Positions 48,044 to 62,100 of a DNA stretch of 64,000 nucleotides are shown in pieces. The stretch covers positions 14,676,354 through 14,740,353 of the forward strand of contig NC_045139.1 of NCBI RefSeq assembly GCF_008831285.2, in the 5' to 3' direction. Within the stretch, counting starts at the first letter, position 1; every line of letters starts with the position of its first letter. Source of the DNA: Nymphaea colorata (lineage: Eukaryota; Streptophyta; Magnoliopsida; Nymphaeales; Nymphaeaceae). The notes beneath the pieces were generated by a model. The model was not told where the DNA came from. It saw only the letters and a list, made by a program, of their open reading frames with translations, and searched no databases. A program made the translations under genes and the position numbers.

Positions 48044-48374
48044 ATCGGTAGGTTCTGAGAAGTTTTCTTTGTTCTTTTTCCGTTGCTTTTTATGTTTAAG
48101 TATTATTAATAATGTTGGTGCGCTCAATGGTCCCCGGGAGGTTGATTGTTTTCAACATCTTTGTGGTCATTTCTCGAGAGTTACGTAGCTACATGACGCC
48201 CGGCATCTACCTCCATCTTTTCTAGAGAGAGAAACATGAAAGTAAAATGGAGAAAGACAGCGTAGGGGTAAACTGAAACTCCTTTCTCATCTCTCTCTCT
48301 CTCGTGCGCATCGACATGAATATTTTTTCAGAATTTTTTTTAACCTTGTTCGCCTTCCTGGACCACCTTATTTA

Positions 48375-48422
48375 GAGACACAGTATCTCTCTCTCTCTCT
48401 CTCTCTCAATTTATCTTTATAA
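48375..48422 (+). promoter_or_regulatory. Candidate promoter of the second MIR167 gene
   Basis: GAGACA at 48375-48380 (TGTCTC on the other strand) is the auxin response element core. A (CT)n tract fills 48385-48408, and a TTATAA-type box sits near 48416-48422. Together they predict transcription start near 48445. The elements are short and common, so this is tentative. Confidence 0.4.
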
Positions 48423-48654
48423 CTCGTGGTTCTGTCTTCCTATTTATTCCCCACCAATGCCTCCACTCTTCCACAGACAAGTCAAAAAATCCAAGTTAGG
48501 AAGGAAGGAAAAACAAAGAAAGATCACACAAACCCTAGCGCTCTTTCTGCACCCTTCTTCTATCCGTTTCCGGCGTGGTGGAGATGGTGCCGCGGCGGCC
48601 GCCTTAGTTGGCAGCGGCGATGGTGGTGGCGGTGCTCTTCCTGCGGCAAGTGAA

Positions 48655-48765
48655 GATTTAGGGGTTGAAGCTGCCAGCATGATCTGATTCTGTCTCTCTT
48701 TCTCTCGTTCTCTCTCTGCTCCCCCAAGATCAGATCATGCTGCAGTTTCATCCGCTAACATCTGC
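48655..48765 (+). ncRNA. MIR167: MIR167 precursor, second locus (ending ATCTGA)
   Basis: The mature sequence is at 48666-48687, beginning TGAAGCTGCCAGC and ending GATCTGA. The 3' arm at about 48730-48752 reads CAGATCATGCTGCAGTTTCA, pairing with the mature strand apart from one bulge and one wobble. The 43-nt loop is CT-rich. The mature strand differs from the first locus only at its last base. A 76-codon frame (48457-48687) ends at a TGA formed by the last bases of the miRNA. Same target logic as the first locus (ARF6/ARF8). Confidence 0.95.
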
Positions 48766-51700
48766 ACGATTTTGAGGCGCAACCTCAACTATATACTCTG
48801 CAACAGCCAAGCGTATATGGTAATTCGTTTTCTGTAGCAATCTGTAGAGGCTCTTTCTTTAATTTGTTAATCTGTAGCAATAATGGCGGTGCTGCTTTTT
48901 CATTATATTATATACCGTATGCATTTTTAAACTATTTTTAGATGTTCACAATACCGAAGTTTTTTAATGGGAGTTATAATTTGTTGGTTAGTTTCATGGT
49001 TCATTCAGGATTCTATTTCCATGGATTTTCGTGAGAAAACCCAGCACGGATCAAGCTTATAATTCAGAAGATTACTTTTTAGCAGTTCTGGGTAACGCTA
49101 GATCCTTTCCAGTGTCACATGTTTCAGTAAAATGACATAGTCGCCCATGTGAGTTAGCTCTGTTCACTCATCCATCAGATCTATGATTTGGACCAATGTT
49201 CGCTGAGCCTTTGTCGACAGCATGAGAACAAAGGACTAATTCAAACTCTTTCTTCGAATCTCGGTCTATGTTTTGGAAGAATAATCCACGGAGTCCTGTG
49301 GGTATATCAGAACAAGGATTTCAACCCCCCTCTCTCTCTCTCAACCCACAAAACAAAAAGCAAAACGCCTGAATTGACAAGATGTCCTTTGGATTATACT
49401 TCTAATGGTGCAGAATGGGGACTATGGAGATCTACATTTTTTAAAGCGGACACTTTTCGTGTTATTTTTGTTTCTTCTTTACCTCTCAAAAGATCGATAA
49501 ACTCATCAGCTCGCATGCCAATTTGACTTGGGATATTCCTTTACATGTATATATATTTCACTGGCTTCTAGATTCACGTATATCCCAAGGGAAAATAATC
49601 TAGAATAGACTCTTTCTGGATTATTTTCTGATTTCATGCCTCGTTTTGGCAAGTTCAGCTAGCTTCTTCGTTTTTCTGTTCTTGCTCCTAGAAAAAGTAG
49701 AAAATTTACCCTATGATCGTGAACGACACAAACAAGATATGAAGGCCGTCTTCCTGCTTGTACTCTTCCAATGGCATTTTTCTTCGTTAGAGATTTCATT
49801 TTATTTCTTCCTTATCTGTAAAGGTCTGTTTATGTTTGGAAGAAGGCTAGGCGGTGGAAGTTTTGATTCTGTCCATATCCAGATCCACATTTTCAGGATC
49901 GATTGTTATCTTCTTTTTTTCCCGTTTCGTTGGTATTCTTTCCATGTACGCAGCATATGCATATATTCTGTTCAATCCATCAACGGAAAAACTGATCAGC
50001 TTCTTCTCGATGTCACTCTTCTCCAAAGTTAACTCGCCTTTATAGCCCAGAAATGTAAAAGATCCCTCAATCTCAAACACAGAAAAACCCTCAAATAAAC
50101 AATGCAGAAACTTACTTCCTATGTTATCTTGTGTTGAGATTTGTTGAGAAATCACTACTCTCAACACATGTTTTGCGGTATCCGCACGCCCACCATCTTG
50201 AAGCTCGGTTTTATCGTATTGGTATGCGTCAAACATATATTTGTTGGACTTACATCGATAACAGCACGGTGGTGAGTCTCCTGCTGACCATACAATTGTT
50301 ATTCCTTTGTCTACTGATCTCTCTGATATAATCAGACTCCTTGCTAGTCATGGATAATATATCATGCATTATTATGTCTTAATCGTTTAGATATAAAGAA
50401 CTGTCCTACGTTCTATGCACCATTTAATTGAAACTAATCTATTTCCTTGAGAGCTAGAAAAGGAGAAAGGAAAAGCATTGAAACATCGTTCTTAGGATTG
50501 GTTTTTATATGGAAAAACATTTAGAATCCGTCCTCCACTAAATTGTTTCCTTCATATGAAAACCACAGGAGATTCGTGGTAGTAGACTTAGGCCCACTAA
50601 AACTGAGTCTGGCTCACCTATCCTGGAGAAGAACACCCACCTGACGTCTCTTTTTGCTTACCATAAGATTGATGATGGGGAAGATGGTCAAATCAACTGC
50701 ACAGCTCGTGCATCTATAGAAGGTCTTTGTACTTCAGCAGAAAATGTCAGGCACCATAAGAGCGTTACTCCGTGTGGTCCATATATCCAATTCATCTTTG
50801 CTTATTGCTAGTGAGCCCAGCACTTGCTGCACTTTCATGGAAGCATACGCTTCAGACATTGACATGCAATACCGTTTCACAACTTTGCACTGGTGAGCGC
50901 ACCAAAAAGCCTGTCTCCCTCTCTCTCTTTCCCACTTAAGTCTCTATTGTTGCCGTGTTTATTTTTGTGTCTGTGTCTGTGTCTGCATGGTTCAGCACAG
51001 TTCTGGAAGGCTCCATTGACATATAGAAAGAGGAAAGCAATTCGTTGTGTGCATGTATATGTGCAAGCGTACATGCATGTGTGTGTATACGTGGTCCATT
51101 TGAGATAAGGCCGACTCCTTCACATCATAGAGAGACAAACAATGCAAGCGTCAACACAAGGAGACGAGAGAGAGAGAGCTTAAAATAATTCATCAGATTC
51201 TCTCTCCTCAGACGTCCATACGCAATATCTCCGACTGCACAGATATGATTCTGGAGCGCAAGGTACTGATGCCATCTCTTGACTAAAACTTCAAAAAAGA
51301 AGACTGAGGAAAAGGTCTGATAAGACATGCAATTATTTTTGTCTAATTTGATCTTCAAATTCTTATAATTGAGTCAGTACGACAAGTAAAAAACTTTGTG
51401 ATTGGTTTCTTCCTTCCTCGTTTCAGCTACTGTAATCATAAGAAGAATGAGAAATATTTCATCACTCCACTCCTTTTTCGTCGTTGTTTCTTTAATTTTC
51501 CATTTTTTCCCTCCTGTTTGCGACGATTAAAAGGAAAATATCAGGGTGTGGCACTAATTAGCCATATAGTTGTGATGTATTGTTGGCAGAAATTTTCATG
51601 TTCATGTCAATCCGAGTCTTCTTTTTTTCTTTTCTTGTTAGCATGAACTCCTCCAGATCAGACCCAAAGCTAGCTTGGCTCCTAACTGGGTAAGCCCAAG

Positions 51701-53066
51701 TGGGTCCAGAACGTACGACACAGTTTTGTGGGTTTCTCTCATTATGGATGAATGCATATTGGTTAAAATATGCCAGACTTAATGTTCGGGTCATCCCTAA
51801 TATACAAACTGTGATGGGAATCACCTATAAAGTCTAAACTGCTTTTTCAAAAGTAAAAAGCACCCTTCAAAGAAAACAAGGAAATCAGTTTCAAAAAGCT
51901 AATTTTGCTTTCCTTTTTTTCTTTTATCCTTCTCTTACTTATTTGAAGGGTATTTCGAACTTAAAAAGAAAACAGTTTAGCTTTTATATTTACATCTCAA
52001 AACAACCTCTTAATCTCTTTAAAATCAAAACACAAATGATTTCCATCAAGTTTAGTATATGTGAATGTCTGGTAGCTTTCACATTAGTCTCATCAACTTA
52101 ATTAATCACATAATGAAACTGATTGATGGATGGCTATATATATATATATATATATATGCACACATGAGTTACAAGGAACTAAAGCCAGCCAGCCAGGCAA
52201 AGGGGCAAACGGGCAAATAAGGGAAGAAGCTGACAAAAGCCGTATCCCAATTGCACCAGGTGACTTCAATACATATAAATATTAATTAACTTGGTCTACT
52301 TAACCAAGGAAAGCGTTCTACGCATTTTTAAATGCTACCACCATCCAGATATCACTTTGTGACTTCGTTCCGAGTGTGAACCAAATCAGATTTGAAGATT
52401 TCTTATCATTTTTAGTATTCCAGTTATTCTTTTTTGCCAAATATTCTGCCACAACGAGGCGAGCCATCATTTTTGAAAAGTCCAAAGTCATCAAACAATG
52501 ACCACCCTTTGATTTCCACAACCACCGAAAAAAGACAAGCATTTTCAGTCGCTTTGCTTATATAAAAGTAGTACACTTTTGTATTGATGAAGTGGATTTG
52601 GTATGGTTAGTGTTGAGCTTTCTTACATAATGAACTCAAAAGTCAATCGACCTTACTGCTTTTACTAGCGCATAAGTAATAGCTTAGTCACCTCCGACGA
52701 TGATGATGTTGGTGACTGACGAATACACTCACATGGTAGTGCTTGCGTGCATGCTAAAAGAAGCAAGGCTCTGAACATCGATGTCATCATCTCCATTGAG
52801 GTCATGGTCATGGGCGTAAAACCTCCAAACCACACACATATTTATTCTGATACTTACTAATATTACAACATTGAATTGCTTTTCCTTTCTCACTTTTCTT
52901 CAATGGAAACAGAAAAGAAGGAGCTAATGCTATAACAATTTTACGAAGAAAGAGAGAGAGAAAGAGAGACTTCACATGCTGCATGTGCGTTTTCTGGAAA
53001 CACCGTTTCCATATATGAGAAAGAAAAAACTTGTGTCGTGCAACTTTGTTCGTAGACATGGGCATG

Positions 53067-53099
<33 letters not shown>

Positions 53100-53196
53100 C
53101 AGGTGATTATATAATTGTCAGAATCAAATAAAGTGAACATCACTTAATTTGGATGGTGTCATGTCAGCTTTATCATGCCGGAAATCAGCCAAATAG

Positions 53197-53300
53197 ACAA
53201 TAATTATCTGTCCCTGCGGTCAGTCTGGCGTGCTAAGCTGTGATAGCCGACAATGATGATCTATCCCTCCAATCTGGCGTGCTAAGTTGTGATACCCAAG
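53197..53300 (+). repeat. Direct duplication, ~57-bp unit
   Basis: Two diverged copies each carry gacaat...atct.tccct, then tctggcgtgctaag and tgtgata. The second copy is a few bases shorter. Confidence 0.8.
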
Positions 53301-54463
53301 GCAACGATCTCAGATTCTATTTAGCTTGAGAGAGGTTCAATACTCCTTTAGTATGCCCCATTCGAATCTGCAGTAGCCCAGATCTATTGTTAGCAGGCGA
53401 GGAGATGGTCGGTTTTGTATTATCGCTCTCTCTGTCTCGATCACCTTATCTGCTATATATCATTATTCTCTCTCATACTCCTTATTGGAACTCGATATTT
53501 TAGCAGTCAATCTAGGGACATCCCGTCGTTCATGTTAATGTCATAACACTAGAACGTGAATTTTGTATTATATGCTTGCAATAAATATTCACACATATGT
53601 AACATAGATACATAACATCTGCACTGTACATTAATGCATCAGAATATGTTGCCATAAGAACGATAGTCGAACAAATAAAAAAAAAGTCTCAATCCAACTC
53701 ATTTGGCTTATAAAAGTAATGGGTCCTTGTTATATCATTCCAGACAACATCACCAATAATTATTTGGGGAAAGAAATATTCCCTTCATCCTGATAGCAAT
53801 GTATGAAAAGCTTTGTCCTCCACTGGAGAATTAACATATTCAAAATGGCCAAAATCCAAGATCGATATATATTTTACGTTTATCTTCTGATATGATCATA
53901 TTCTATTGCCGAAATCCATTAACATCTCCCACACCCACAAAAACAGAAAAAAAAAAGTTTGAATAGTGGACATTCAACTGTTTGAGAAAATGGAGGACCA
54001 GACTTTCGAATTAAACGATCATGTCATTTCAAGAGCAGATAACAATAGAGAAAAAAAATCTCCGCTTCTTCGTCCTTGAGTATCTTCTGTATATATGTAT
54101 ATTTTGGCAGCCATAAAGCCTTCAGCTTGCCTCCAACAACAAGCGGTACACCAGAATCCCGTCTTCACAAAAGAGCCATATTGGTGAGACATGAACAACG
54201 ACCCGGTGGACCTTTGTGTTCTTGGCTATAACCCACTTGGGCGCACGCTCAATCGATTGACAACCCTGGTTATTTAGAATCAATGCCATCTCACCACTGA
54301 ACCAGATGAATAGTTGATAGAAAAACAAGAAAAAGATGTGTAAATTAATACTAAACGACGAAAATACATATCATATTTTCTCTCTTAACCATCTTAACCA
54401 TCCATTATCATAGATTGAATGAACATCATTAAATTGCTTAGTGAATTTGAAAAGACAAGTAAC

Positions 54464-54504
<41 letters not shown>

Positions 54505-54505
54505 G
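54464..54505 (+). repeat. Compound (TA)n(CA)n microsatellite
   Basis: An uninterrupted TA run passes directly into a CA run, a likely length-variable marker. Confidence 0.95.
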
Positions 54506-56164
54506 GCTACCTTTATTCATGCATGACCAGTCTTGTCGACAGTATATGGGTGCCATTTTTTGGAGAGTCCACGTGATACACATAGATGGTCTGCATTTGA
54601 TATGTCTAGTCCCATTATTAAGTATGTACAAGTGTGTAGTTGTTTGATTTTGTGGGTCTCCTAATCAGGCTTTGAGCAGTGGCTTGTAAAAGTCTATAAG
54701 GGTCTTGATTTTGGCAGGTTTTTGGTCGATCAAATATTGGTTTACATTACAAAGTCAAGCTCTAAGCTGCTTGTACAATGAAAATGAAGACCATCCTGGA
54801 AAGGTTGCTATCTATACATCAACAAAGTTATCGTACCGGCAACAGCCATCACTTCGGTGGCTAATTTTCTTATAACAAGTACACAAAGGTACGCAGTTCA
54901 ACTTTGAACCGTTAAAAGATGAGAAGAGTGGTAAATTGTCCATAAAAGTGATTTAATTAGCCATTCCAAGTGTGGCACTCCGTAAGTTTTTATCATATCA
55001 ATGTACCCTTCATAATTAGCAAAAAATTTGTTATCCAAAGAAAGGAATTGGTGAAACAGCAGAATCACTCGTTATGAGATTAACGGCCTGGTATATTTTA
55101 AAGTAAGAGATGCTTTGAAATTACACCGATTTTCAATTTGGAGATGAAAGATGGCAGCAATAATCAAGATATATACAAGACGTACGTGATCTTGATTTTA
55201 CGCTTAGGATGCCAAATCACTTCGTCTCGAACTGGGACTGCACTGTGTGCTTTTGAGCGCCACTGTAATAAAGCCCCTTGTTTTCCAACAAATGTTTTCC
55301 CTGGCTTTGAAATTGGAATTCCTTTTCTCAGGGTGGCTGCTGCAGGCATCTGGTTCTCGCAGGCAGGAAACCATTTAATTGATGGCCTTTTCTTGTTCTC
55401 CAAACCTTGAAAACAAGCCATGTTCGCTTCATTAAACTACCCAGGAGTGTTGACTGAACGATGACAACGCATTTAGGTTTTGTTTTTTTCACATTTACAG
55501 TTTAATTGCCTAAGAAGAAAGAGGTTTAAAAAAACACTCGAGCGTTGTTTGGTAGAACTTAAGCACAATAATATTTTCCTAGCGTTGGACACAGAATCTC
55601 TTCCCATGGCCGTCAGAGAACATGACCTGCCACTGGCAAAAAATCACATGGATGCATAGAGACGTTCGATGCTACAGGCGTGCAACCTGAGGTCTATACG
55701 ATACATCGGAGGGTGAGTTTAAAGTTTAAACCCCAGTGATGAGGTACTTTAGGTATGTGTTTCCCTCGGGAAAAAAAAAATGGATCAAGGAACACAGAGA
55801 CATGGTGGTAGACCAGACATCAGGCCTAAGAAATCCTAGAGTCTAATTTCAGATCCAAGATCAGCTAAAACACCCAAAAACACCACACGGTATTTTCCAA
55901 CGGAAATGGCAGATTTCAACAAGAATAACTCGACTCAGAACCCATCGAGACAAACTTCCCAAGCCAATACCGAACTAACCAGAGACAGCACTGCTTATGC
56001 GGAAAGAATGTATCCCAGGTCCACCGGTTCTTCCGAGACTTTAGTACCCGCGGCAAATTTGGAAAAAGGCAAACGGAAGGAAAGATTCTTGGATCATGAA
56101 TAATTCTTATATACATACAAGGAGAGAAGCCGATGGGAGCACAGAATTCATCACCATCGGTTCC

Positions 56165-59100
56165 TCAGCAGTAGAACATAACTTTCTTGACATTCTCCTT
56201 CAGTGCTGGTAACGGCCGGACGCCAGCCGAACGCCCACTCTTTGTTGATCCTGAACTCCGACCACCAGGTGTGGAGCCGTTGTCCATTGCATCAGGCTCC
56301 ATGTAGAATCTTGCGCGAAATGCCGCAAGATGCGCATAGTAAGCAGGGGGCACTGCACATTCACACCAAACAAAGGTTTAGAATTTCATGGTGATTCCTC
56401 TCATTTTTTTTTTGTTCAACCACGAGGCGACATCAGACCCTTGCACGCATGACCTCAAGGGTACGTCTTTCACGATCATATTAGCTGAATGTAACTTCTT
56501 TTCATATGGAAAGAGATGAGAAAACGCAGCAGGTTCAACAACTAGTAATGCAGCTATTCTTCTCACTCACGAGGCAAGCCCATCTGGGACAACACCCTTC
56601 GGGGTGGGAAATCACTTTCTCACCAGAGGCGCAGTTCATGTGGAAACCATGCTGACCCATGGTAATGTAATGAACATTCAAATGGGGACAACAAAGCGAC
56701 TTCATCAGAATTTACTTACCTACGGAGACGGAGCGGGTACACCTAGCATACCTGCAAAAGAAATAAGATACACAGAATCACATCTCTCTCAAAGAAAAAC
56801 TATAAAAACGATTACATAGTGCACTAGGTGTCAACGCAAGGATTCCCCGGACAAGTGAGACTGCAGGGCAGGCACGGAGGGAGTTATTGACTGGTGACAA
56901 GTCGGGAGCAGAATCTATATGCATGCATAAGCTGTGCAAAATCTAAACAGCCTGAACTTCAAACTTTTTCTTCTTGAGTACTTTTATCGGCAAAAATTGT
57001 CCAAGAAATTTAAGTTAAATGAAAAGTATATTAGGTGAAATAAAAAAAATATGATATGTTTAATAAGGTTATGCAAATATTGCATACATGATTATGTAAC
57101 TGAAATTTTGGTCAAAACACGAATGTTTGTATGGATCTAATGTTGTACTCACGTATAGCATAAGTTGTTGGTTAGTGTCTGCATCCCATCAGCTGTAAAA
57201 TTGTTCTCATCCCACAGCACGTGGTAATGAGCAGGCCGGCTAGTGCCCTGCAACGTATAAAACTACACCACCTGAGCATAAACTAATTCAAGTTGACTGA
57301 GGAAAATAAAGTACCATGTGCAAACCTGTATCCCAGCATGACTGCACAGGTAGAAATCAAATTCATTGGGATGGCAAATTTTAGTATCAACCACAGTGCC
57401 TACAAGTTAACAGTCAAGGATTTTCAGTTGCAGAATTGATGCTTGCGGAGTCTAAGCCTTGAAATTAGCTGATACACATGTGCATGCATATTCGTGATTT
57501 AAACGCATGTATGGTATATCCAAATTTCTATATGAACTTACCCGGGAGAATGTTGCCACTCTTATCTGTGCTGCCTCTGTCTCTATGGTTGCTAGCAAAT
57601 AGTCGTGTATGATGCCGCTTTTGCACGACAACAAAAGTCACCGGTGGTTGGTAATTTGGTTCCAGTGAAGCACAGGCCTGAAAAATTGACTCTGACCATG
57701 ACTTTTACAAAAACAACCATCGAAAAGGAAAAGAAAGAACCAAAATCATGTTCCATCACTTGAAAAAAGCAAACTACATCTGCTCACCTTCCTTATTGCA
57801 TCTAGCTCATACAGCAGCACTTGATAGAATTGACCTTCGCTCACACCATCCCTAGTTACAAACACTACCAAGTTAAAGCCTCCCAGAATTCAAACGACAT
57901 CTTTCAAAAAAAATATTCCAAGTCCTAATATAAATAAGTGTTTTTACTCTTTTCGCAGAGAAAATGATCATCGCCAAATGTACAATACACTAGAAATTAT
58001 CAACTTGTACATATAAACGTGTGCAAGTTTTCAGGTCATGAAGACATCAACAGACCTATAAAAAATAATTCGCAGTGGCTTCTGACCAGTTGCCCTTCTA
58101 AAGGAAATCAAGAGGTCCCTGAAAATTCAAACATTAACTAGAAAATAATTAATTAGCAAGAACTTTTGTACAGTCAAAGGAAACGTGTTCGCAATTACAA
58201 TATCAATTGGTTCAAGTAGTTATACAGTTCGAAGGGGGAAGAAAATCATACCGAATCATGCCACCACTAACTGTACCGCGGACGGGGTCATGCCATGTCT
58301 TGTACAAATCTTGTATAAGCTCTTGCCGATGAGCTTGAGCACAAACCAGCCCAGCATACTTTGTAATCTCTGGCCAATCCTGAGAAGCTACAACCTGAAA
58401 CAGAACATATAAGTACAAAATACTGGAAGAATGACGCAATAGAAGGAGAAAGTCATACTTACAGCTGCTATGGATGGACTGGAATCCTCCCCTGTCTCGG
58501 GGTGGGTCACATCTGCTCCAAATATTATGGTAGGTATATCACTAACCAAAGGTATTCTCCAGCTGATAGCATCCATAAGGACAGTGTTTCTTCCTCCCAT
58601 CTACAGGAAATTAAAGCAGATTGCATGTTTAAAGGTGAATCTTATAAAGAGTTGTCAGAACCACGCAGCACAATGACTCAGTTATAAAACTGAAAAAAGA
58701 AATGCTGCAAGCCACCGAACACATTGCTTGGTTCATCTAAGACATACCATGTATAGTTGCCCACATATGTCAACCATAAGTTGGAGATCTCGCACTCATA
58801 TGAGAGACTAAATGAAACTTCACTATTTAACCAGAGATTAACACTCTTACCTTGACATTAATTTTCAACGAGACATTGGCCAGGTACTGCTTGCTAACTT
58901 TGAATACGTGCTTTGTGAGACAACACTGAGATATTAAGCCTAGATCAGTTTCACATATCCGCTTGAGATCACCTGCAAAAATCAGGGCATCTTTTCAGCT
59001 CTTTGTCTTAAGTTTATTTGCACCATCTTGGCATTTATTAGTAGAATTACAGAAGCAAGAATAAAAAACTTATACCATACAAAGAGCCATTGTTGTCGGG

Positions 59101-62100
59101 CAATATGGCTAAGAGGAGATCCAGCTCTTTCCCTTTCAGTTTGTTTATACTAGCATTATATACATGCTTAAGGGCCTTTTCTACCTGGTCAGGTCTGGCA
59201 GCATATACAGGAATCACAGGCTCAGGATTGAATTCCTACAACAAGAGGAACAAAAGACTCGATTATACCCATGTTTTTTCATGATGAAACCTTAGCTAGA
59301 CAATGAATTGTGCCCCACCAACTTAGGGCTGGAGGTCAAAATCCTACCGATTGGGCAGAGAAGACATTGGACATCCTTAGGTTTTGGCTACAATAATCCC
59401 AAAACTAAATAACTTACCATGCCAGACACTTGGCACATTTGTGCCAACTCATTACAGAAGCTGCGTGCTACACTCTCCTGGACACTTCTTGAGAAGTTGA
59501 TACATGCCCAATGGCTCACTTTACTCCCATTTATCATTTTCTGTAATAAAAAAGAGATGATACATCTTAGAGATGCAGTTGGTACTTAAGCACATTTATA
59601 AGGACGAGCAAAAAATACTTTGCCTCTATTACTAGCTGATGTAATTACCAAGGTTGAACAAAGGAAAAAGATGCAAAAGAAGGAAGGCAAAAAGCATGTA
59701 CCTTGTTCATCATATTCCACTGACCAACCTGAGGCAAGCAGTCCTTTTCTTTTCCAGTTTCATGATACTTCAGCTATCACGGCATAATTAAAGATGCATG
59801 GGCATAAGAAGTCATTAGCTCAGAGACGACAGGACATCAACATAAGCAATATTGTCAAGATTGAGGACATTACCCAAGGTGCAGGCAAAATCCGAGCCTC
59901 AACAGAGGCAAGCTTTTCACTGATTTTGATCCCAAATTCCTTTGCATATGGATCTTGGTCATATGCATTATGGTGGACAGTCTGGACGTGGCATATGTTC
60001 ATGCAATTTGAGCAAAACAGACAATAAAAAAATCATCCTTAAAGAAGAAAAATAAAAATAAAATGAAAAATAAAAATAAAATGAACCACTTGGTTGTGAG
60101 AATACCCAAACGACTAAGTAGAAATGTAAAGTGAAAGGTGGATTATTAGCTTTAAGAGACCAGTAAGCTGCACACACAGCTCATAAACTCTGAGATTGTA
60201 TACCTGCAAAATATCCATTTCCCTATCTCTAGGTCTCTGGCATGTAACTTTGAGGAGAGCCGTGATCTGCTTCTCATTCAACCTTTTGGTATATCGTTGC
60301 CCCTCCACAATTTTACACGCCTAATTTAGACCAAGAACCAATCAATCAACACAAATGGTTCAAAGAACCAGCAAAAAGATCAACAACCTCATGCCAAAAG
60401 AAAGTATTACCTCCATTGGCAAATAATTAGCTTTCTTTTGGTTTCCCACTTGAAGGCAAGGAAGCTGAGTGTGTTGGATGGTGAAGCCATACATCTCTTG
60501 AAAGTACTCAACTACTGATTTCATTGTTGATTGATCATCAACTGGAAACCTGTTGGATGTTACTTAGCATTTAATACCAGTAGTTACGATAACCTCACCA
60601 AGGCTCAGATTAGTTACTTCCTACTCTTCAGAAGGCATAGAACTATCACAGTAAGTAAAAAACAAAAAAAAAAAACAAAAAGGAAATATACTGCATCTCT
60701 CTTACACAAGCTCCCTAGTTGGCTGCGATGTCAACCCAGAAACTCTGTACTTCCTTCTAACATTTCCTCTATGAGTGACTTCAACTTTAACACCTCTCAA
60801 TGCCTTCTTGATCTGACAATTTATGAGAACGAAAAATTATTCAAATTTCAATAACAGAATAGAACGGTCAAGCAGATGAAGAACTAAACAATACCTTTAT
60901 ACGGTCAGCATCAGATAATGGTCTTGACAGAACATCTTTGTTCAGAATTTGAGCTACAAACTCAATTACTGGAAGTGGTTCTATAAAGGCTGTGGAAGAC
61001 ATGTCTACACAAATTTTCACATAAACCTCAGAAAGAGTACAAGAAGGAAATCCCAAAGTTGTTGATAATTTATAATAAACCACTTGCCCCTGAACTTACC
61101 AATATTTAGAGAAAGACCCATTTGAGTAGGCCTTATACTTTGATAAAAGCCACACCAGGACTCCAGTCCTTCACCAAGCCGCTGCGGCCTCCGAATATCA
61201 GGAGAATAAAATGATCTCCCGACAGGGCAATACCTGAAGAAAATGCAACCAAGAAGTGGGAAAGAAAAGGTCACAAGTAAAAGTGAAGAAACCCTTCGCT
61301 AGATGTAAATGATTGAAACAAAAAACTAACACAAAACTCACTTTTAAAAAGTCGCACCTTTGAGTTGATAGTTCTCGAAGAACAATGTCGAGAACTTGAA
61401 GAGCTTCTTGTGGAGCCTCAGCTCGTCTACCAGCCAGAAACTCTCCCAAATGGTGCAGATCAGCTCTTGCGACAAATTTTATTGCAACCCGAAATTCCCT
61501 TTCCCTTCTGAAGAGTGACTTGAAAGTCGGTCAAATTTTGTTTAAGGCACTTCAATATGCAGAAGTGCTTAGAAATTCAAATAAACAATTCCAACAATTC
61601 ATTTACCAAAGGTTTTACAGTAAGCCATTCAGCGTTCGTAACTTTCTTTGCCTACTCTATGTAGTGAAAGAAATTGAAGAGATATTTTTCACTAGCGAGT
61701 CCCAAGTGAAAATTCACCTGCCGAAAGGGCCTACATCTACTGGTTTCTCTCTCTCATAAAGAGGAAGAGGGCATACATCTATGAAAAAAGCACCAAAGAA
61801 ATCAAATGGCAAGTACAGAACACCAATAACCTGGCTAAGGAGAGGCAAAGATACATAAATGAAAAGTACATCCAAAATTAAGATGGGGACTACACCACGT
61901 GAAGGAAACTCACTTGGGACCGTGAACACCGTCTTCTTCATCCACAAGTTTAACAATGAACTCCTTTGAAGTGAAAGGAAGTACTCCTGCGGTGTACAGG
62001 CTCTTCCTTCCGTCATAAGCAGGCAATCTCATCCCCAGATCAGACTCCCTGTATAGTTTCACCAGGTCAGCCATGATAGCCCTGTTCACGCTTCTAGACA

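Larger units (their letters stand above)
38911..48410. other. About 9.5 kb between the two MIR167 loci, no protein gene seen
   Basis: This is a mix of T/C-rich DNA (39-41.5 kb, likely the 3' part of the first MIR167 transcript unit and beyond), an inverted repeat at 41279-41352, a (CA)n tract at 40418-40460, a (CT)n tract at 45381-45404 and unclassified AT-rich sequence. Short frames at 42545-42960 and 43397-43863 are not recognised. A tRNA-B-box-like word (gagttcgattccc) near 43649 has no tRNA around it. Confidence 0.45.
48766..56164. other. Intergenic region before AGO10, no gene supported
   Basis: Open frames of 128 and 129 codons lie on opposite strands at 49646-50032 and 49847-50236; neither is recognised. 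Repeats: (TA)n at 52134-52157 and 53068-53093, (TA)n(CA)n at 54464-54505, and a duplicated phrase near 53197-53300. The last few hundred bases should include the AGO10 3' untranslated region. Confidence 0.45.

Noticed and set aside
55138..55421. Opposite-strand frames of 85-90 codons
   Set aside because: Neither peptide has recognisable motifs; both are likely shadows of a locally stop-poor stretch.
55906..56103. 65-codon plus-strand frame beside the AGO10 stop
   Set aside because: It lies antisense to the likely AGO10 3' UTR and has no known relatives.
61714..61913. Reading AGO10 exon 2 through its donor into intron 2
   Set aside because: The open frame runs on by chance. Splicing at 61913 to 61507 restores the conserved GPKRERE...VAIKFVARA segment exactly.
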